Below, piece by piece: positions 1 to 8,562 of a DNA stretch of 64,000 bases; the first letter of the stretch is position 1, and each line of letters opens with the position of its first letter. Below the pieces are notes generated by a model. The model had not been told where the DNA came from. It saw only the letters and a list, made by a program, of their open reading frames with translations, and ran no database searches. The DNA is from DOZZ01 sp963792655 (GTDB taxonomy: Bacteria; Acidobacteriota; Terriglobia; Bryobacterales; Bryobacteraceae): contig CAWBWU010000003.1 of NCBI GenBank assembly GCA_963792655.1, positions 1,054,001 to 1,118,000 of the forward strand. The letters run 5' to 3'. A program made the translations under genes and the position numbers.

Positions 1-225
1 TGACTCGCAGTGATGATCGAGAATCGCGTGCGCCGCTGTCAGCTTGCCCGCCGTGTAAACACGCTGATCACGCGCGAACGCGTGCCATGCGAGCCAACCG
101 AGCGCAATCGCAATGCACCCAAGCGAGAGCAAATTGCGCCAGCGTGCAATCGCGAAGGTGCGCTTAAAGTAATCGCGGTCGATCCGCTGCGCGAGTTTTT
201 TCGTAGTGCGTTCACGCCCAGCCAT
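1..225 (-). CDS. Probable membrane-anchored cytochrome c, N-terminal 75 residues (runs off the left edge)
   Basis: Starts at 225 with ATG, 6 bases after the stop of the membrane-protein gene, so it is the last visible gene of the minus-strand redox operon. A basic N-terminus (RTTKKLAQRIDRDYFKR) is followed by one transmembrane segment at about residues 30-45, then a periplasmic stretch AAHAILDHHCES at the window edge. A lone Cys after a His-rich helix, as in AAH..xxCxxCH of multihaem c3-type cytochromes, suggests a haem-binding CxxCH motif continues outside the window, but the second Cys and the His are not visible. The gene itself is well supported; the cytochrome call is inference. Confidence 0.55.
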   Translation of the reverse strand, partial: MAGRERTTKKLAQRIDRDYFKRTFAIARWRNLLSLGCIAIALGWLAWHAFARDQRVYTAGKLTAAHAILDHHCES

Positions 226-231
226 GGCCGT

Positions 232-1122
232 TTAGTAGCGCAACGCGAGAACCGCGTGCACACCTCCGAGCACCAGCAAAGCGAGTGAGAGAGGCACATG
301 CACCAGCAACCAGCCGTGCATCCAGCGATAGATGCGCTGTTGTCGAACAAGCTGGCGCTCTTCCTCGCAGATGCTCTCGAGATCGTCCACTATGCCGTGC
401 ATCGGCATCGGGACCAGCGCCCGCATCCGCGCGAAAACAGAATCCAGGTGCACGCGATCCACTTGCGCAGCTTTGTTATCCGGGTCAGCCAGAAACGGCC
501 GCACCGAAGTCGCATAGGTCTCGCGGAAGCTCTCGCGATCGGCAGCATCGATCTCGATTTCGTAGCGTTCATCGAGCGGTTGCAGCGCCGGCGTAGCTTC
601 GGGGCGGTCCGGGGGACCGGCAACGCCACAGATCTGCGCCACCAGGTCGTCAGCCTCCCGGCAGAGCTGAACGCGCACATTCGGAATCTGTTCGTAGATG
701 GTTTCGAGCGCCACGTGCCTTGTCATGAAGCGCGGCGTGTAATGTTGAATCGCAGCGCCCGTAATACCGCTGAGCACAACGGTGAACAGCAGCAGCATCA
801 GCACCAGCGTCAGCGGCCCCGTGGCACGGAATCCGGCGTGAAAGAGAATGAACGGCAAGCTCAGCAGCCCGAGCCAGAGGTGCCCGCGCATCCATGTCTG
901 CGCACGGCCGATCCGCCAGACTGGAACTTTCTTGCGCACGCCGAGCAGCGCAGCGAACAGCATCATCGCGTAACCCGCCGCGCCGTAGAACAGTCCCATC
1001 GCCGTGCCCCCGCGCGGCCCCCCGGCAGTGTTTCGCGAATACGGAACATAGGCGATCAGCGCAGCGCCCAACACGAGCAGAGTGGCAGTCATCCACGGCC
1101 GGTGAGTTGCGTCGATGCGCAT
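232..1122 (-). CDS. Polytopic membrane protein resembling a cytochrome b / ferric-reductase-like haem protein
   Basis: 296 residues with hydrophobic segments near residues 12-32, 42-62, 78-96, 102-122 and 270-293, separated by a soluble loop of about 135 residues (130-265). Histidines sit where bis-His haem ligands would be: GHLWLG and FILFHAG in the third segment, and HGWLLVH plus GVHAV in the last. This arrangement suits a b-type haem membrane subunit that hands electrons across the membrane. It starts 4 bases after the stop of the iron-sulfur/cNMP fusion and precedes the probable cytochrome c, so it is the likely link between them. No exact family recognised; the large central loop is unlike a standard cytochrome b561. 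Confidence 0.65.
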   Translation of the reverse strand: MRIDATHRPWMTATLLVLGAALIAYVPYSRNTAGGPRGGTAMGLFYGAAGYAMMLFAALLGVRKKVPVWRIGRAQTWMRGHLWLGLLSLPFILFHAGFRATGPLTLVLMLLLFTVVLSGITGAAIQHYTPRFMTRHVALETIYEQIPNVRVQLCREADDLVAQICGVAGPPDRPEATPALQPLDERYEIEIDAADRESFRETYATSVRPFLADPDNKAAQVDRVHLDSVFARMRALVPMPMHGIVDDLESICEEERQLVRQQRIYRWMHGWLLVHVPLSLALLVLGGVHAVLALRY

Positions 1123-1126
1123 CGTC

Positions 1127-3281
1127 CTAACGAGTGCTCGCGCGCTTTCCCGGTACAGAGATCATCTTGAAGAACTCGTTTGGATCCACGCGATGCGCTG
1201 CATCATGCGGGCACGCGTAGACGCAGCTTGGTTCAGCGTGTTCGGTGCACAGATCGCACGACGTTGCTTTGTGCTTGACCACCGCGCGCACACCGCCGGG
1301 AGCAGCCGCGTCCTTCTCCTGCGACGTGAACGGATGCATGTTGATGTTGCCGTACGGACAGTTTTCAGCACAGAGCCCGCAGCCGATACACCAATCCTCA
1401 ATCACGACTTCAAGCGAATTGCGGCGGCGGATGGAACCCACCGGACAACCCACCATGCACAACGGATCGCGGCACTGACGGCACGAAGTAGCGACCAGAT
1501 AGTTCTCGAACCGCAGACCTTCGCGAATGAGCCGCGTCACGCCGTCGTGCGCGTCGGCACAGGCACGCACACACGCATCGCATCGAGTGCAGCGTTCCAG
1601 GTCGAGCAGCAGCAGGCTGTTGGCCTCCATCAGACCCTGCGTCAGAAAATCGTTGAGTGGAACGGTCGAGATCTTTGCGATCTGCGAGCGGTTCTGCTCG
1701 ACGCGCTCTTCCGCCACGGATGCAAGCTTTTCGCGCATCTCTGGAAAGCGGTCGATCATCAACTGAAACTCGTTGCGATTGATGCGCACCAGCTCCACGT
1801 GATCGAGCGCCGTCACTGTTGCCGTTCGATGTCCGCCGCCCAGCAGACCGATCTCGCCGAAGTAGCCGCCCTTGCCAAGGTAGGCAAGCACGAGAGGACC
1901 GCCGGGATGTTCCTCGGTGATCTTCACGAACCCGATACGTACCAGGTAGAAGGCATCCGCCACATCCCCTTGACGGCAGATGACATCGCCTTTCGAGTAG
2001 CGCACCAGCTCCACTTTGCGCTGCAGTAGCTGCACCACGTCTGCGCTAATATCGGCGAACAACTCTACGCTGCGCAGATGATCTTCAAGCGCGCGCTGGC
2101 GATACTTCGCATCGAGTTGCGCGCGCAGCGTTTTGTTGCGCTGCATCATGTCGAGTACATTGCGCAACATCTCGAGCACCACGCAGTCGGTACGCGCCTT
2201 CACCGTGGCGGAGCGCGGGTAAAGGCTCATGCAAGTCATCTCGCCAAAGAGCTCACCCGGGCCAAGCTCAGCCGTGGGATTGTGAAACGGCAAGTCTCGC
2301 GAAGCATCGATCGGTATGGCCGGGCGGTAGCCGGACGCATGCGGCTTCTGCCGGGCGCGGCACCAGGATGCTGGTGAGCTTGCTGAAGAATCCGGTTGCT
2401 CCGCCTTCGTTTTTGACGTGAGCAAGCGGTGTATCCAGATACACGTCCGCCGTACCGTCCAGGATATAGAACGCGGTAGACCCGTACTCTCCCTCGCGGC
2501 AGATGATCTCGCCTGCTTTGAACTCGCGCACTACTACGGCGTTCTTGTTCAGCTCGAGAAATGTGCCCGAGATCTCCTGAAAGTACGGCAATTGCAACAG
2601 CAGTTCGGGTTCAGCCGGCACGCCGCCCGGCAGCACGGTGGTGAGTACGCTCTTGTTCGTCAGCGCGCCAGTGGGGCACGAGATCATGCACTCACCGCAG
2701 GAGACGCACGATGAGTTACCCATCGGCGTCCCCAGATCGAACGCGATGCCCGCGGCGAAGCCTTTGCCCGTGCGGCCGAGAACGTTGTTATGACGAATCT
2801 CATCGCAGCCGCGTACGCAGCGGTCGCAAAGAATGCAGGCTTCGTGATCGACCGCGATCACCATCGAGGAATCGTCCTGCCCGCGCGTTGACGATCGCTT
2901 CGCATAGCGTGGTTTGCTGATGCCTTCCGCTGCTGCGAGCCCTTCGAGTTCGCAGTCACCCGAGTTGCGCTGGCGCGCGCAAGGGCTTGGATGGTCGGCC
3001 ATCAACAGTTCGACCAGCGTTCGCCGCGCGACGTTCACCTTTTCCGAGTTGGTGCGCACCACCATGCCGTCTTCGGCGGCGCGGACACATGCCGCTTCCA
3101 GCGTGCGGCCTCCAGTGTCGACAGAGCATACGCGGCAAACTCCCACCGGGCGTTCGTTCTGCTGGTGACACAACACGGGAATCGCAATCCCGTTCATGCG
3201 CGCGGCGTCGAAGATGGATGTACCGGCATCCACCGTCACTGCGGCGTCATCGATCGTGAGAGTGATCTGCCGCGTGCTCAT
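1127..3281 (-). CDS. HoxU/NuoG-type iron-sulfur protein fused to two cNMP-binding domains and a four-cluster ferredoxin (one frameshift)
   Basis: One frameshift at about 2335-2385 splits it; removing one base gives 717 residues. Domains in order: plant-type [2Fe-2S] ferredoxin (Cys38, 49, 52, 65); NuoG-like His97/Cys101/Cys110 site in which the middle Cys is Gln104; two [4Fe-4S] motifs (CILCDRCVRGC at 149 and CVSCGECMISCP at 192); cNMP domain 1 (about 235-350, with ELFGEM); cNMP domain 2 (about 395-525, with GGYFGEIGLLGGGHRTATV); C-terminal DmsB/HybA-like ferredoxin with four Cys clusters (about 545-717). The molybdopterin part of NuoG is absent. Its ATG overlaps the stop of the NuoE-NuoF gene (ATGA), so the two are probably co-translated. 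Likely an electron wire between NADH dehydrogenase and the membrane haem protein, gated by cyclic nucleotides. The gating idea is inference. Confidence 0.85.
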
Positions 3282-4959
3282 GCAACGTAGCCCGTGGTCA
3301 TCGGGCACACGCCTTCCGGACACCGGCGCTCCACAATGTGCGGCCAGTATCTCTTCGCGGAAGTGCTTCATAACCGTTTGAACAGGATAGGGCACGAACT
3401 GGCCGAGTCCGCAGATCGAGGTGAGCCGCAACGTGTCGGATAACTCGTCGACCAGTTGCAAATCCGCGCTGCGTGCCCGCAGCGTGAGCCCAGCCGCTCA
3501 GGATGTCCACCAGCTTTTGCGAACCGACACGGCACGGCACGCACTTGCCGCACGATTCGTTGCGGAAGAAGCGCACTGCATTGAGCGCCAGATCCAGCAT
3601 GCAGCGGCCTTCCGCCGCAACCACAATGGCGCCGGAGCCAAGCATGGTTCCGGCTGCGGCCATCGATTTGAAATCAAGCCGCACGTCCATCTGCGACGCC
3701 GGCACAAACCCTGCTGCCGCGCCCGATGGTGCGAACGCTTTCACCTTTTTGCCACCGGGCGGCCCGCCGGCCAGGTTCATGATGACCTCTGAAGCGGGCG
3801 TACCCATCGCAATCTCATACACTCCCGGGCGCTGCACGTCGCCGCTCACGCCAACGAACTTCAGCCCCGCCGCGCCACCGCGTCCTTGTGCGCGATACCA
3901 CTCGGCCCCGCGTACCAGAATTTGCGGAACGTTGGCGAAGGTCTCGACATTGTTAAGAGCAGTCGGCTTCTGCCATAAACCATTCGTCGATGCGCTCGGC
4001 GGTTTGTTGCGCGGCTCGGCACGTTTGCCCTCGATTGCTTCGAGCAGTGCGCTCGCTTCTCCGCAGATGTAACCGCCCGGGCTAACGAACACCTCGATGT
4101 CGAATGAGAGATCGCTCCCCAGAATCTCCTTGCCAAGCAGGTGCTCGCCGCGGCAGCGATCGATCTCGGCCTCCATCACTCCACGCGACTGTTCGTATTC
4201 ATGACGGATGTAAAGGTAGCCCTTCTGCGCGCCGGTGACGATTGCGCATACGATCATGCCCTCGATCACCAGGTGCGGAAGGTACTCCATGATGTGGCGG
4301 TCTTTAAACGTGCCCGGCTCACTCTCGTCGGCATTACAGATGACATATTTCTCGTCGCCCGCCGCGTTGCGAACGCCTTCCCACTTGATGTTGCAGGGGA
4401 AGCCAGCGCCACCCATCCCCGCCAGCCCTGCTTGTTTCAAAGCCGGCAGAACCGCGTTTGCATCGCCCGTCTTTACCAGCTCCCGTACCGCGCTGTACGG
4501 CCGTGCTCCATCGTAGGGATCGGACGCGAGGCGAAGAGGATTACGGCCGTGCACGGAAGGCGCGGCGGCCATGCCGGTGAGAGCCATCGACACCAGTGCT
4601 TCCGCGGTCGGTACATTGACCTTGGAGTAGATCAGATCGTTCACAGCAATCGCCGGCGCCGCGTCGCACTGGCCCAGACACGAGGTCTCATGAAAGCTGA
4701 CGGAGTTTTTGGGCAGCGCGCGAAAGCGCTTCTTCAAGTCGCGGCATAGTTGATCCGCCCCGTGCAGATGGCATGTCAGGTCGGTGCAGATGGCGGCATC
4801 CACGCGGGGCCGCGGCGCGGTGTGAAAGTGGGGATAGAACTCAGCCACACCGTTGATGTGATACAGCGGCACTTCGATCCGTTCGGAAAGAGCGCGCAGC
4901 TGATCGGCTGGCAGGTAACCGTGCTGCCGCTGAATTGCCCTGAGGTCGTCAAACAACAA
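3278..4959 (-). CDS. NuoE-NuoF fusion, NADH-binding flavoprotein subunit (two frameshifts)
   Basis: Two extra bases (about 3489-3491 and 3343) disrupt the C-terminus; corrected length 559 residues. N-terminal NuoE-like thioredoxin fold carries a [2Fe-2S] site at Cys58, Cys63, Cys94, Cys98. The NuoF part has the NADH/FMN loop GMGGAGFP (181-188), the FMN motif NADESEPGTFKDRH, the SLBB region, and the [4Fe-4S] site SCGKCVPCR plus a later Cys in ICGLGQF. It ends CPEGVCPMTTGYVA, as in HoxF/HydB-type proteins, and overlaps the next start by ATGA. Oxidises NADH and passes electrons to the downstream iron-sulfur protein. No other complex I genes are nearby, so it belongs to a dedicated NADH-oxidising complex rather than complex I. 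Confidence 0.9.
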
Positions 4960-5034
4960 CTGAGGTAGCCCACGAACATCCTAACTAAAAATGTCTTCGC
5001 GACGAAATCGCACGGTGAACTACGCTGTTAACAG

Positions 5035-5856
5035 ATGCTCAGCCCAGTTTGCGCCATCCTTCTCGCCGTGCTTTCCGCTGAGCTGTCTTCGCCGGCGCCT
5101 ACTGAGCCGCTGCTCGATCGTGGCTACCGGCAAATGTACAATCTGCAGTTCGCGGACGCGCATCGCACTTTCACTGAGTTTGAGCGTCAGCGTCCCGCGG
5201 ACCCGCTGGGACCGGCATCGGATGCGGCGGCCTATCTCTTTGCGGAGTTCGATCGTTTGGATATCCTGCGCGCGGATTTCGCAGTGCACAATGACAACTT
5301 CCTCGCCGCGCATCGAGCGCCTGCGGCTGACCCGGCGTTGAAGAGTAAGTTTGAAGCCGCCATGCAACGATCGCAAGAGCTCGCCGCGCCGGGTCTGCAT
5401 CGCTCGCCACCAGAGCCCGCCGCCATGTTCGCTGACGTGCTACGCAAAGGTCTGCACGCCGATTACCTCGCGCTGATCGAGAAACGTAATCTGGCGGCGC
5501 TGACCGAAGTGAAGGAGGCGCGCGTTGAAGCCGACAAGCTGCTGGCGGCGCATCCGGACTATTACGATGCGTACATCGCGGTCGCGCTCGAAAATTATCT
5601 GCTCAGCCAGAAGGCAGCGCCGCTGCGTTGGATGCTGCGCGCGACGGGATCACAGACCGACAAACAAACCGGAATCGACAAGCTTCGTCTAACCGCTTCG
5701 AAGGGGCACTATCTGGGGCCGTACGCGCGTGTGCTACTTGCGGTGGCGGCGTTGCGCGATCACGATCAGGCGCACGCCAAAGAAGGACTGCAGTGGCTGG
5801 CTGGGGAGTTTCCAGGCAACCGGCTCTATCGCGAAGAACTGGCCAAACTCAACTGA
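5035..5856 (+). CDS. Secreted TPR-like protein of unknown function
   Basis: 273 residues with an N-terminal signal-like stretch (MLSPVCAILLAVLSAEL). The rest is helical and TPR-like: tyrosine- and alanine-rich helix pairs such as YRQMYNLQFADAHRTFTEFE and the segment around AKEGLQWLAGEFPGNRLYREEL. Such proteins in acidobacteria usually hold partners in the periplasm. It is divergent from the redox operon and its 3' end overlaps the convergent YceI gene by 31 bases. No enzymatic motif seen. Confidence 0.75.
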   Translation: MLSPVCAILLAVLSAELSSPAPTEPLLDRGYRQMYNLQFADAHRTFTEFERQRPADPLGPASDAAAYLFAEFDRLDILRADFAVHNDNFLAAHRAPAADPALKSKFEAAMQRSQELAAPGLHRSPPEPAAMFADVLRKGLHADYLALIEKRNLAALTEVKEARVEADKLLAAHPDYYDAYIAVALENYLLSQKAAPLRWMLRATGSQTDKQTGIDKLRLTASKGHYLGPYARVLLAVAALRDHDQAHAKEGLQWLAGEFPGNRLYREELAKLN

Positions 5857-6395
5857 GTGCAGTGAATCACCACTTGCACCGTTTTGTTGACCTTCAGAAA
5901 TAGAGTGCTGGGGTCGCGCATGCCCCAATCGACGTAAGGCACATCGAACGTCAGGTCCGCATCGATGCGATCCCGAGCACCCTTCGCGCTTACTTCCATT
6001 GTGATTGCGTGCGTAGCGCCATGCAGCTTCAGTTGACCGAGCAACCTGGCATGCGACGCACCGGCCAGCGCGATCTGCCCTTCGATGCGATTCGGCGTGA
6101 ACACGGCTTCCGGAAACAGAGCAGATTCCAGAATGTTCTTATGCATTCGCTTATCACGGGTTCCGCCGCCGCTTGCACCGCTAACGACGTTCACCACCAC
6201 CTCGCCCGCTGCAGACCCCGAGTCCGGATCGAAACGCAACGTGCCGCGTGCGAGTTGAAACGTTCCATGGACGGTGTGCAGCACATCGCCCAGCGTCCAT
6301 TCGATGCGCGTGTTGGCTGGCGTAAGTTCGGTGGTGTACTCCGCCGCGGCAAGCGCGCGGGTTAGCGCAAGCGCACAGAGCAGCAGGCTTTTCAT
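5826..6395 (-). CDS. YceI-family periplasmic lipid/polyisoprenoid-binding protein
   Basis: 189 residues: signal peptide MKSLLLCALALTRALA, then the YceI lipocalin-like barrel, with opening strand ANTRIEWTLGDVLHTVHGTF, the HKNILESALFPEAVF region, and LKLHGATHAITMEV. YceI proteins bind polyisoprenoid or other amphipathic chains in the periplasm. Its ATG directly follows the TGA of the FAD oxidoreductase, making it the last gene of the type III PKS operon. That placement suggests it binds or carries the lipid product; this is inference. Confidence 0.85.
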   Translation of the reverse strand: MKSLLLCALALTRALAAAEYTTELTPANTRIEWTLGDVLHTVHGTFQLARGTLRFDPDSGSAAGEVVVNVVSGASGGGTRDKRMHKNILESALFPEAVFTPNRIEGQIALAGASHARLLGQLKLHGATHAITMEVSAKGARDRIDADLTFDVPYVDWGMRDPSTLFLKVNKTVQVVIHCTQLSLASSSR

Positions 6396-7502
6396 TCAAC
6401 TCACGAGCAAGCGCCAGCCCAGTTCAGCACTGGTTGAGGCGAACGCGGGAAGCGACAGTGCGCCGACATGCATGGCGAGCAGCCGTTCGAAAATCGCGGG
6501 CTTCGATGCGAGCGCCGCAAGAGCGCGATTCCGCAACCATTCCGAACGGTCGAGCAGCAGCATCATCTCGGCCATCAGATTCGGGCGGGTAGCCAGGCGC
6601 GGATGAGCGCGTTCGTATTCCGCGAGATTGCCTTTCGCAATCGCCGCGGCGAGCAGTTGCGACTGACGGAAGGAGAGGCACAGCCCTTCACCAGTGATCG
6701 CGTCCACCGAGCCCGAAGCATCGCCGATCAAAGCTACGCAGCCTTTGGTTACGCGACTCAGACGCATCGTCGCAGTCGTTGCCCCGCGCTCGCGGCTGGT
6801 GGCGGCCGCATTGCCCAGCCGTGCTTGCAAGAGTGGGAAACGCAGCAGTGCATCGCTCAGACGCAATGCGGACGAACGCGAAATCACGGCGACGCAAATT
6901 TCAGCGGCGCTCACCGGTGTGACATAAATCTGGCAGCCCGCGCCCCAGTAGATCTCCATGCAATCGGTCCATGGTGCGATTGCGAAGTGCTGACGGAAGG
7001 CGTAGCGGCGGGAGTTGCGCAAAGTGCGATCAAGCCCCGCCCACGTACGCACCCGGGAGGCGGAACCATCCGCGCCGATGATCCATCGCGCGCGGATCTT
7101 GCTTGCTTGCGAAACAACCGTGTCGCCTTCGATGCCGCTCACAGGAAAATTCCAGCGCAGCTCCGCGCCGGAGTTTTGCGCCGCGTCGATCAGACGGCTA
7201 TGCAATGCAGTGCGCCGCACACCCAGGCCCATGCCGTCCGGGAAACTGGATTCAACAGAACGGCCGTGACCGTGAAAGCGAATTCCACGAAACGGGTGCC
7301 CCGCGGATTCGGGCAGCACAAGCCCGATCTCGGCGGCCGCAGCGCGCGAATCCGGCATCAAGCCTTCCCCGCATGCTTTGTCGATGGGACCGCAATTGCC
7401 GTCCGCTACGATGACGCGCAACCCTTGCCGCCGCGAAGCAACTGCAGCCGCGAGACCTGCGGGACCTCCACCGATGATGCAGACGTCAGTATCGAAATTC
7501 AA
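6396..7502 (-). CDS. FAD-dependent oxidoreductase of the geranylgeranyl-reductase/monooxygenase type
   Basis: 368 residues. N-terminal Rossmann motif IGGGPAGLAAAV binds the FAD ADP part; CGEGLMPDS and the distal GDASGSVDAITGEGL are the usual signatures of the reductase/hydroxylase group that includes geranylgeranyl reductases. It starts 4 bases downstream of the type III PKS, a pairing also known elsewhere, where the flavoenzyme oxidises or reduces the polyketide. Substrate cannot be told from sequence. Confidence 0.85.
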   Translation of the reverse strand: MNFDTDVCIIGGGPAGLAAAVASRRQGLRVIVADGNCGPIDKACGEGLMPDSRAAAAEIGLVLPESAGHPFRGIRFHGHGRSVESSFPDGMGLGVRRTALHSRLIDAAQNSGAELRWNFPVSGIEGDTVVSQASKIRARWIIGADGSASRVRTWAGLDRTLRNSRRYAFRQHFAIAPWTDCMEIYWGAGCQIYVTPVSAAEICVAVISRSSALRLSDALLRFPLLQARLGNAAATSRERGATTATMRLSRVTKGCVALIGDASGSVDAITGEGLCLSFRQSQLLAAAIAKGNLAEYERAHPRLATRPNLMAEMMLLLDRSEWLRNRALAALASKPAIFERLLAMHVGALSLPAFASTSAELGWRLLVS

Positions 7503-7506
7503 CGCA

Positions 7507-8556
7507 CTACCATTTCAACAGAACCAGCTCAGAACAGAAACCCGGGCCCATCGCCGCGAGGATGCTCCACGTTCCCGCCGCAGGGCGTTGTTTGGTCATG
7601 AACTGCTCGAGCACGCACAACACCGACGCCGACGAAAGATTGCCCGTGCGCCGCAAGCAGTCCCAGGAGATCGCCAGCGCTTCACGATTGACCCCAAGCG
7701 CATCCTGCGTCGCTTCGAGAACCTTGGGCCCGCCCGTATGCAGAACCCACGCGCCGATGTCGTCACGGCGCAAATCATGTTCGGCAAGAAATTCATCCAC
7801 ATCTTCGCCGAGATGTTCGCGAATCACCTTCGGCACATCAGGCGAGAGCACAATGCGGAAGCCCTTCTCGCTGATATCCCAACCCATGACATGCCCGGTG
7901 TCCGGATAGAATACCGACTTGCTCGCGATGACTTCCGGACCCGGTTGTTTGTAATCGGCGCCGGCCACGAGCACTGCCGCTGCGCCGTCGCCAAAGAGGC
8001 CTGAGGAGATGAGATTGGCCGGCGTCAGGTCATCGCGCTGCAGCGTGAGCGAGCAGAGTTCGACAGAGACGAGCGCCGCTACTTGCGACGGGTAAGCCTT
8101 CACGTAATCCGCGGCGCGCGCAATTCCAGCCGCGCCGGCGACGCAGCCGAGCCCGAAGATCGGGATGCGCTTCGTGTTGTTCGAGAGCTGCATGCGGTTG
8201 ATCAGCCGCGCATCTATTGATGGACTTGCCACGCCAGTGACGGAGACGAAGAAGAGTGCGCCAATCTCGTCCCGGTCAATGCCCGCTTGCGTCATGGCGC
8301 GGCACAACGCCTTACTGCCGAGCTCTTCCGCAGACTGCGCCCATGCACGGTTGAAGTCGCCGAACGTCTGCATCTGGTAATACTCGAGCAGCGGACGCGC
8401 GAGATAGCGGCCATCGACGCAAGCGCGTGCATGCAGTCGATCGAGCAGCTCGGGGTTCGGCAAACGGTCTCCCCAGTACGCCTTGAGCGCGCCCAGGAGC
8501 ACTTGCTGCGGATAGTAGTCCTTCGGGAATGCGCTGGCTGCCGCGATGATTTTCAT
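7507..8556 (-). CDS. Type III polyketide synthase (chalcone/stilbene synthase family)
   Basis: 349 residues, typical family length. The catalytic triad is visible: Cys138 in FGLGCVAGAAG, His273 in VLHTGGPK and Asn306 in TGNLSSASV. The homodimeric enzyme condenses malonyl-CoA onto an acyl-CoA starter to make alkylpyrones, alkylresorcinols or similar rings. It lies 6 bases after the aminotransferase and 4 bases before the FAD oxidoreductase, so the three are very likely co-transcribed. Product class within the family is unknown. Confidence 0.93.
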   Translation of the reverse strand: MKIIAAASAFPKDYYPQQVLLGALKAYWGDRLPNPELLDRLHARACVDGRYLARPLLEYYQMQTFGDFNRAWAQSAEELGSKALCRAMTQAGIDRDEIGALFFVSVTGVASPSIDARLINRMQLSNNTKRIPIFGLGCVAGAAGIARAADYVKAYPSQVAALVSVELCSLTLQRDDLTPANLISSGLFGDGAAAVLVAGADYKQPGPEVIASKSVFYPDTGHVMGWDISEKGFRIVLSPDVPKVIREHLGEDVDEFLAEHDLRRDDIGAWVLHTGGPKVLEATQDALGVNREALAISWDCLRRTGNLSSASVLCVLEQFMTKQRPAAGTWSILAAMGPGFCSELVLLKW

Positions 8557-8562
8557 AGCGTG

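Noticed and set aside
298..2029. Long plus-strand open frames opposite the redox operon
   Set aside because: They lie antisense to well-supported genes with conserved motifs; high GC lowers stop frequency and creates such shadows.
6468..7601. 377-codon plus-strand frame opposite the FAD oxidoreductase
   Set aside because: Arg/Ala-rich, no motif, no ribosome-binding site, opposite a gene with clear FAD signatures.
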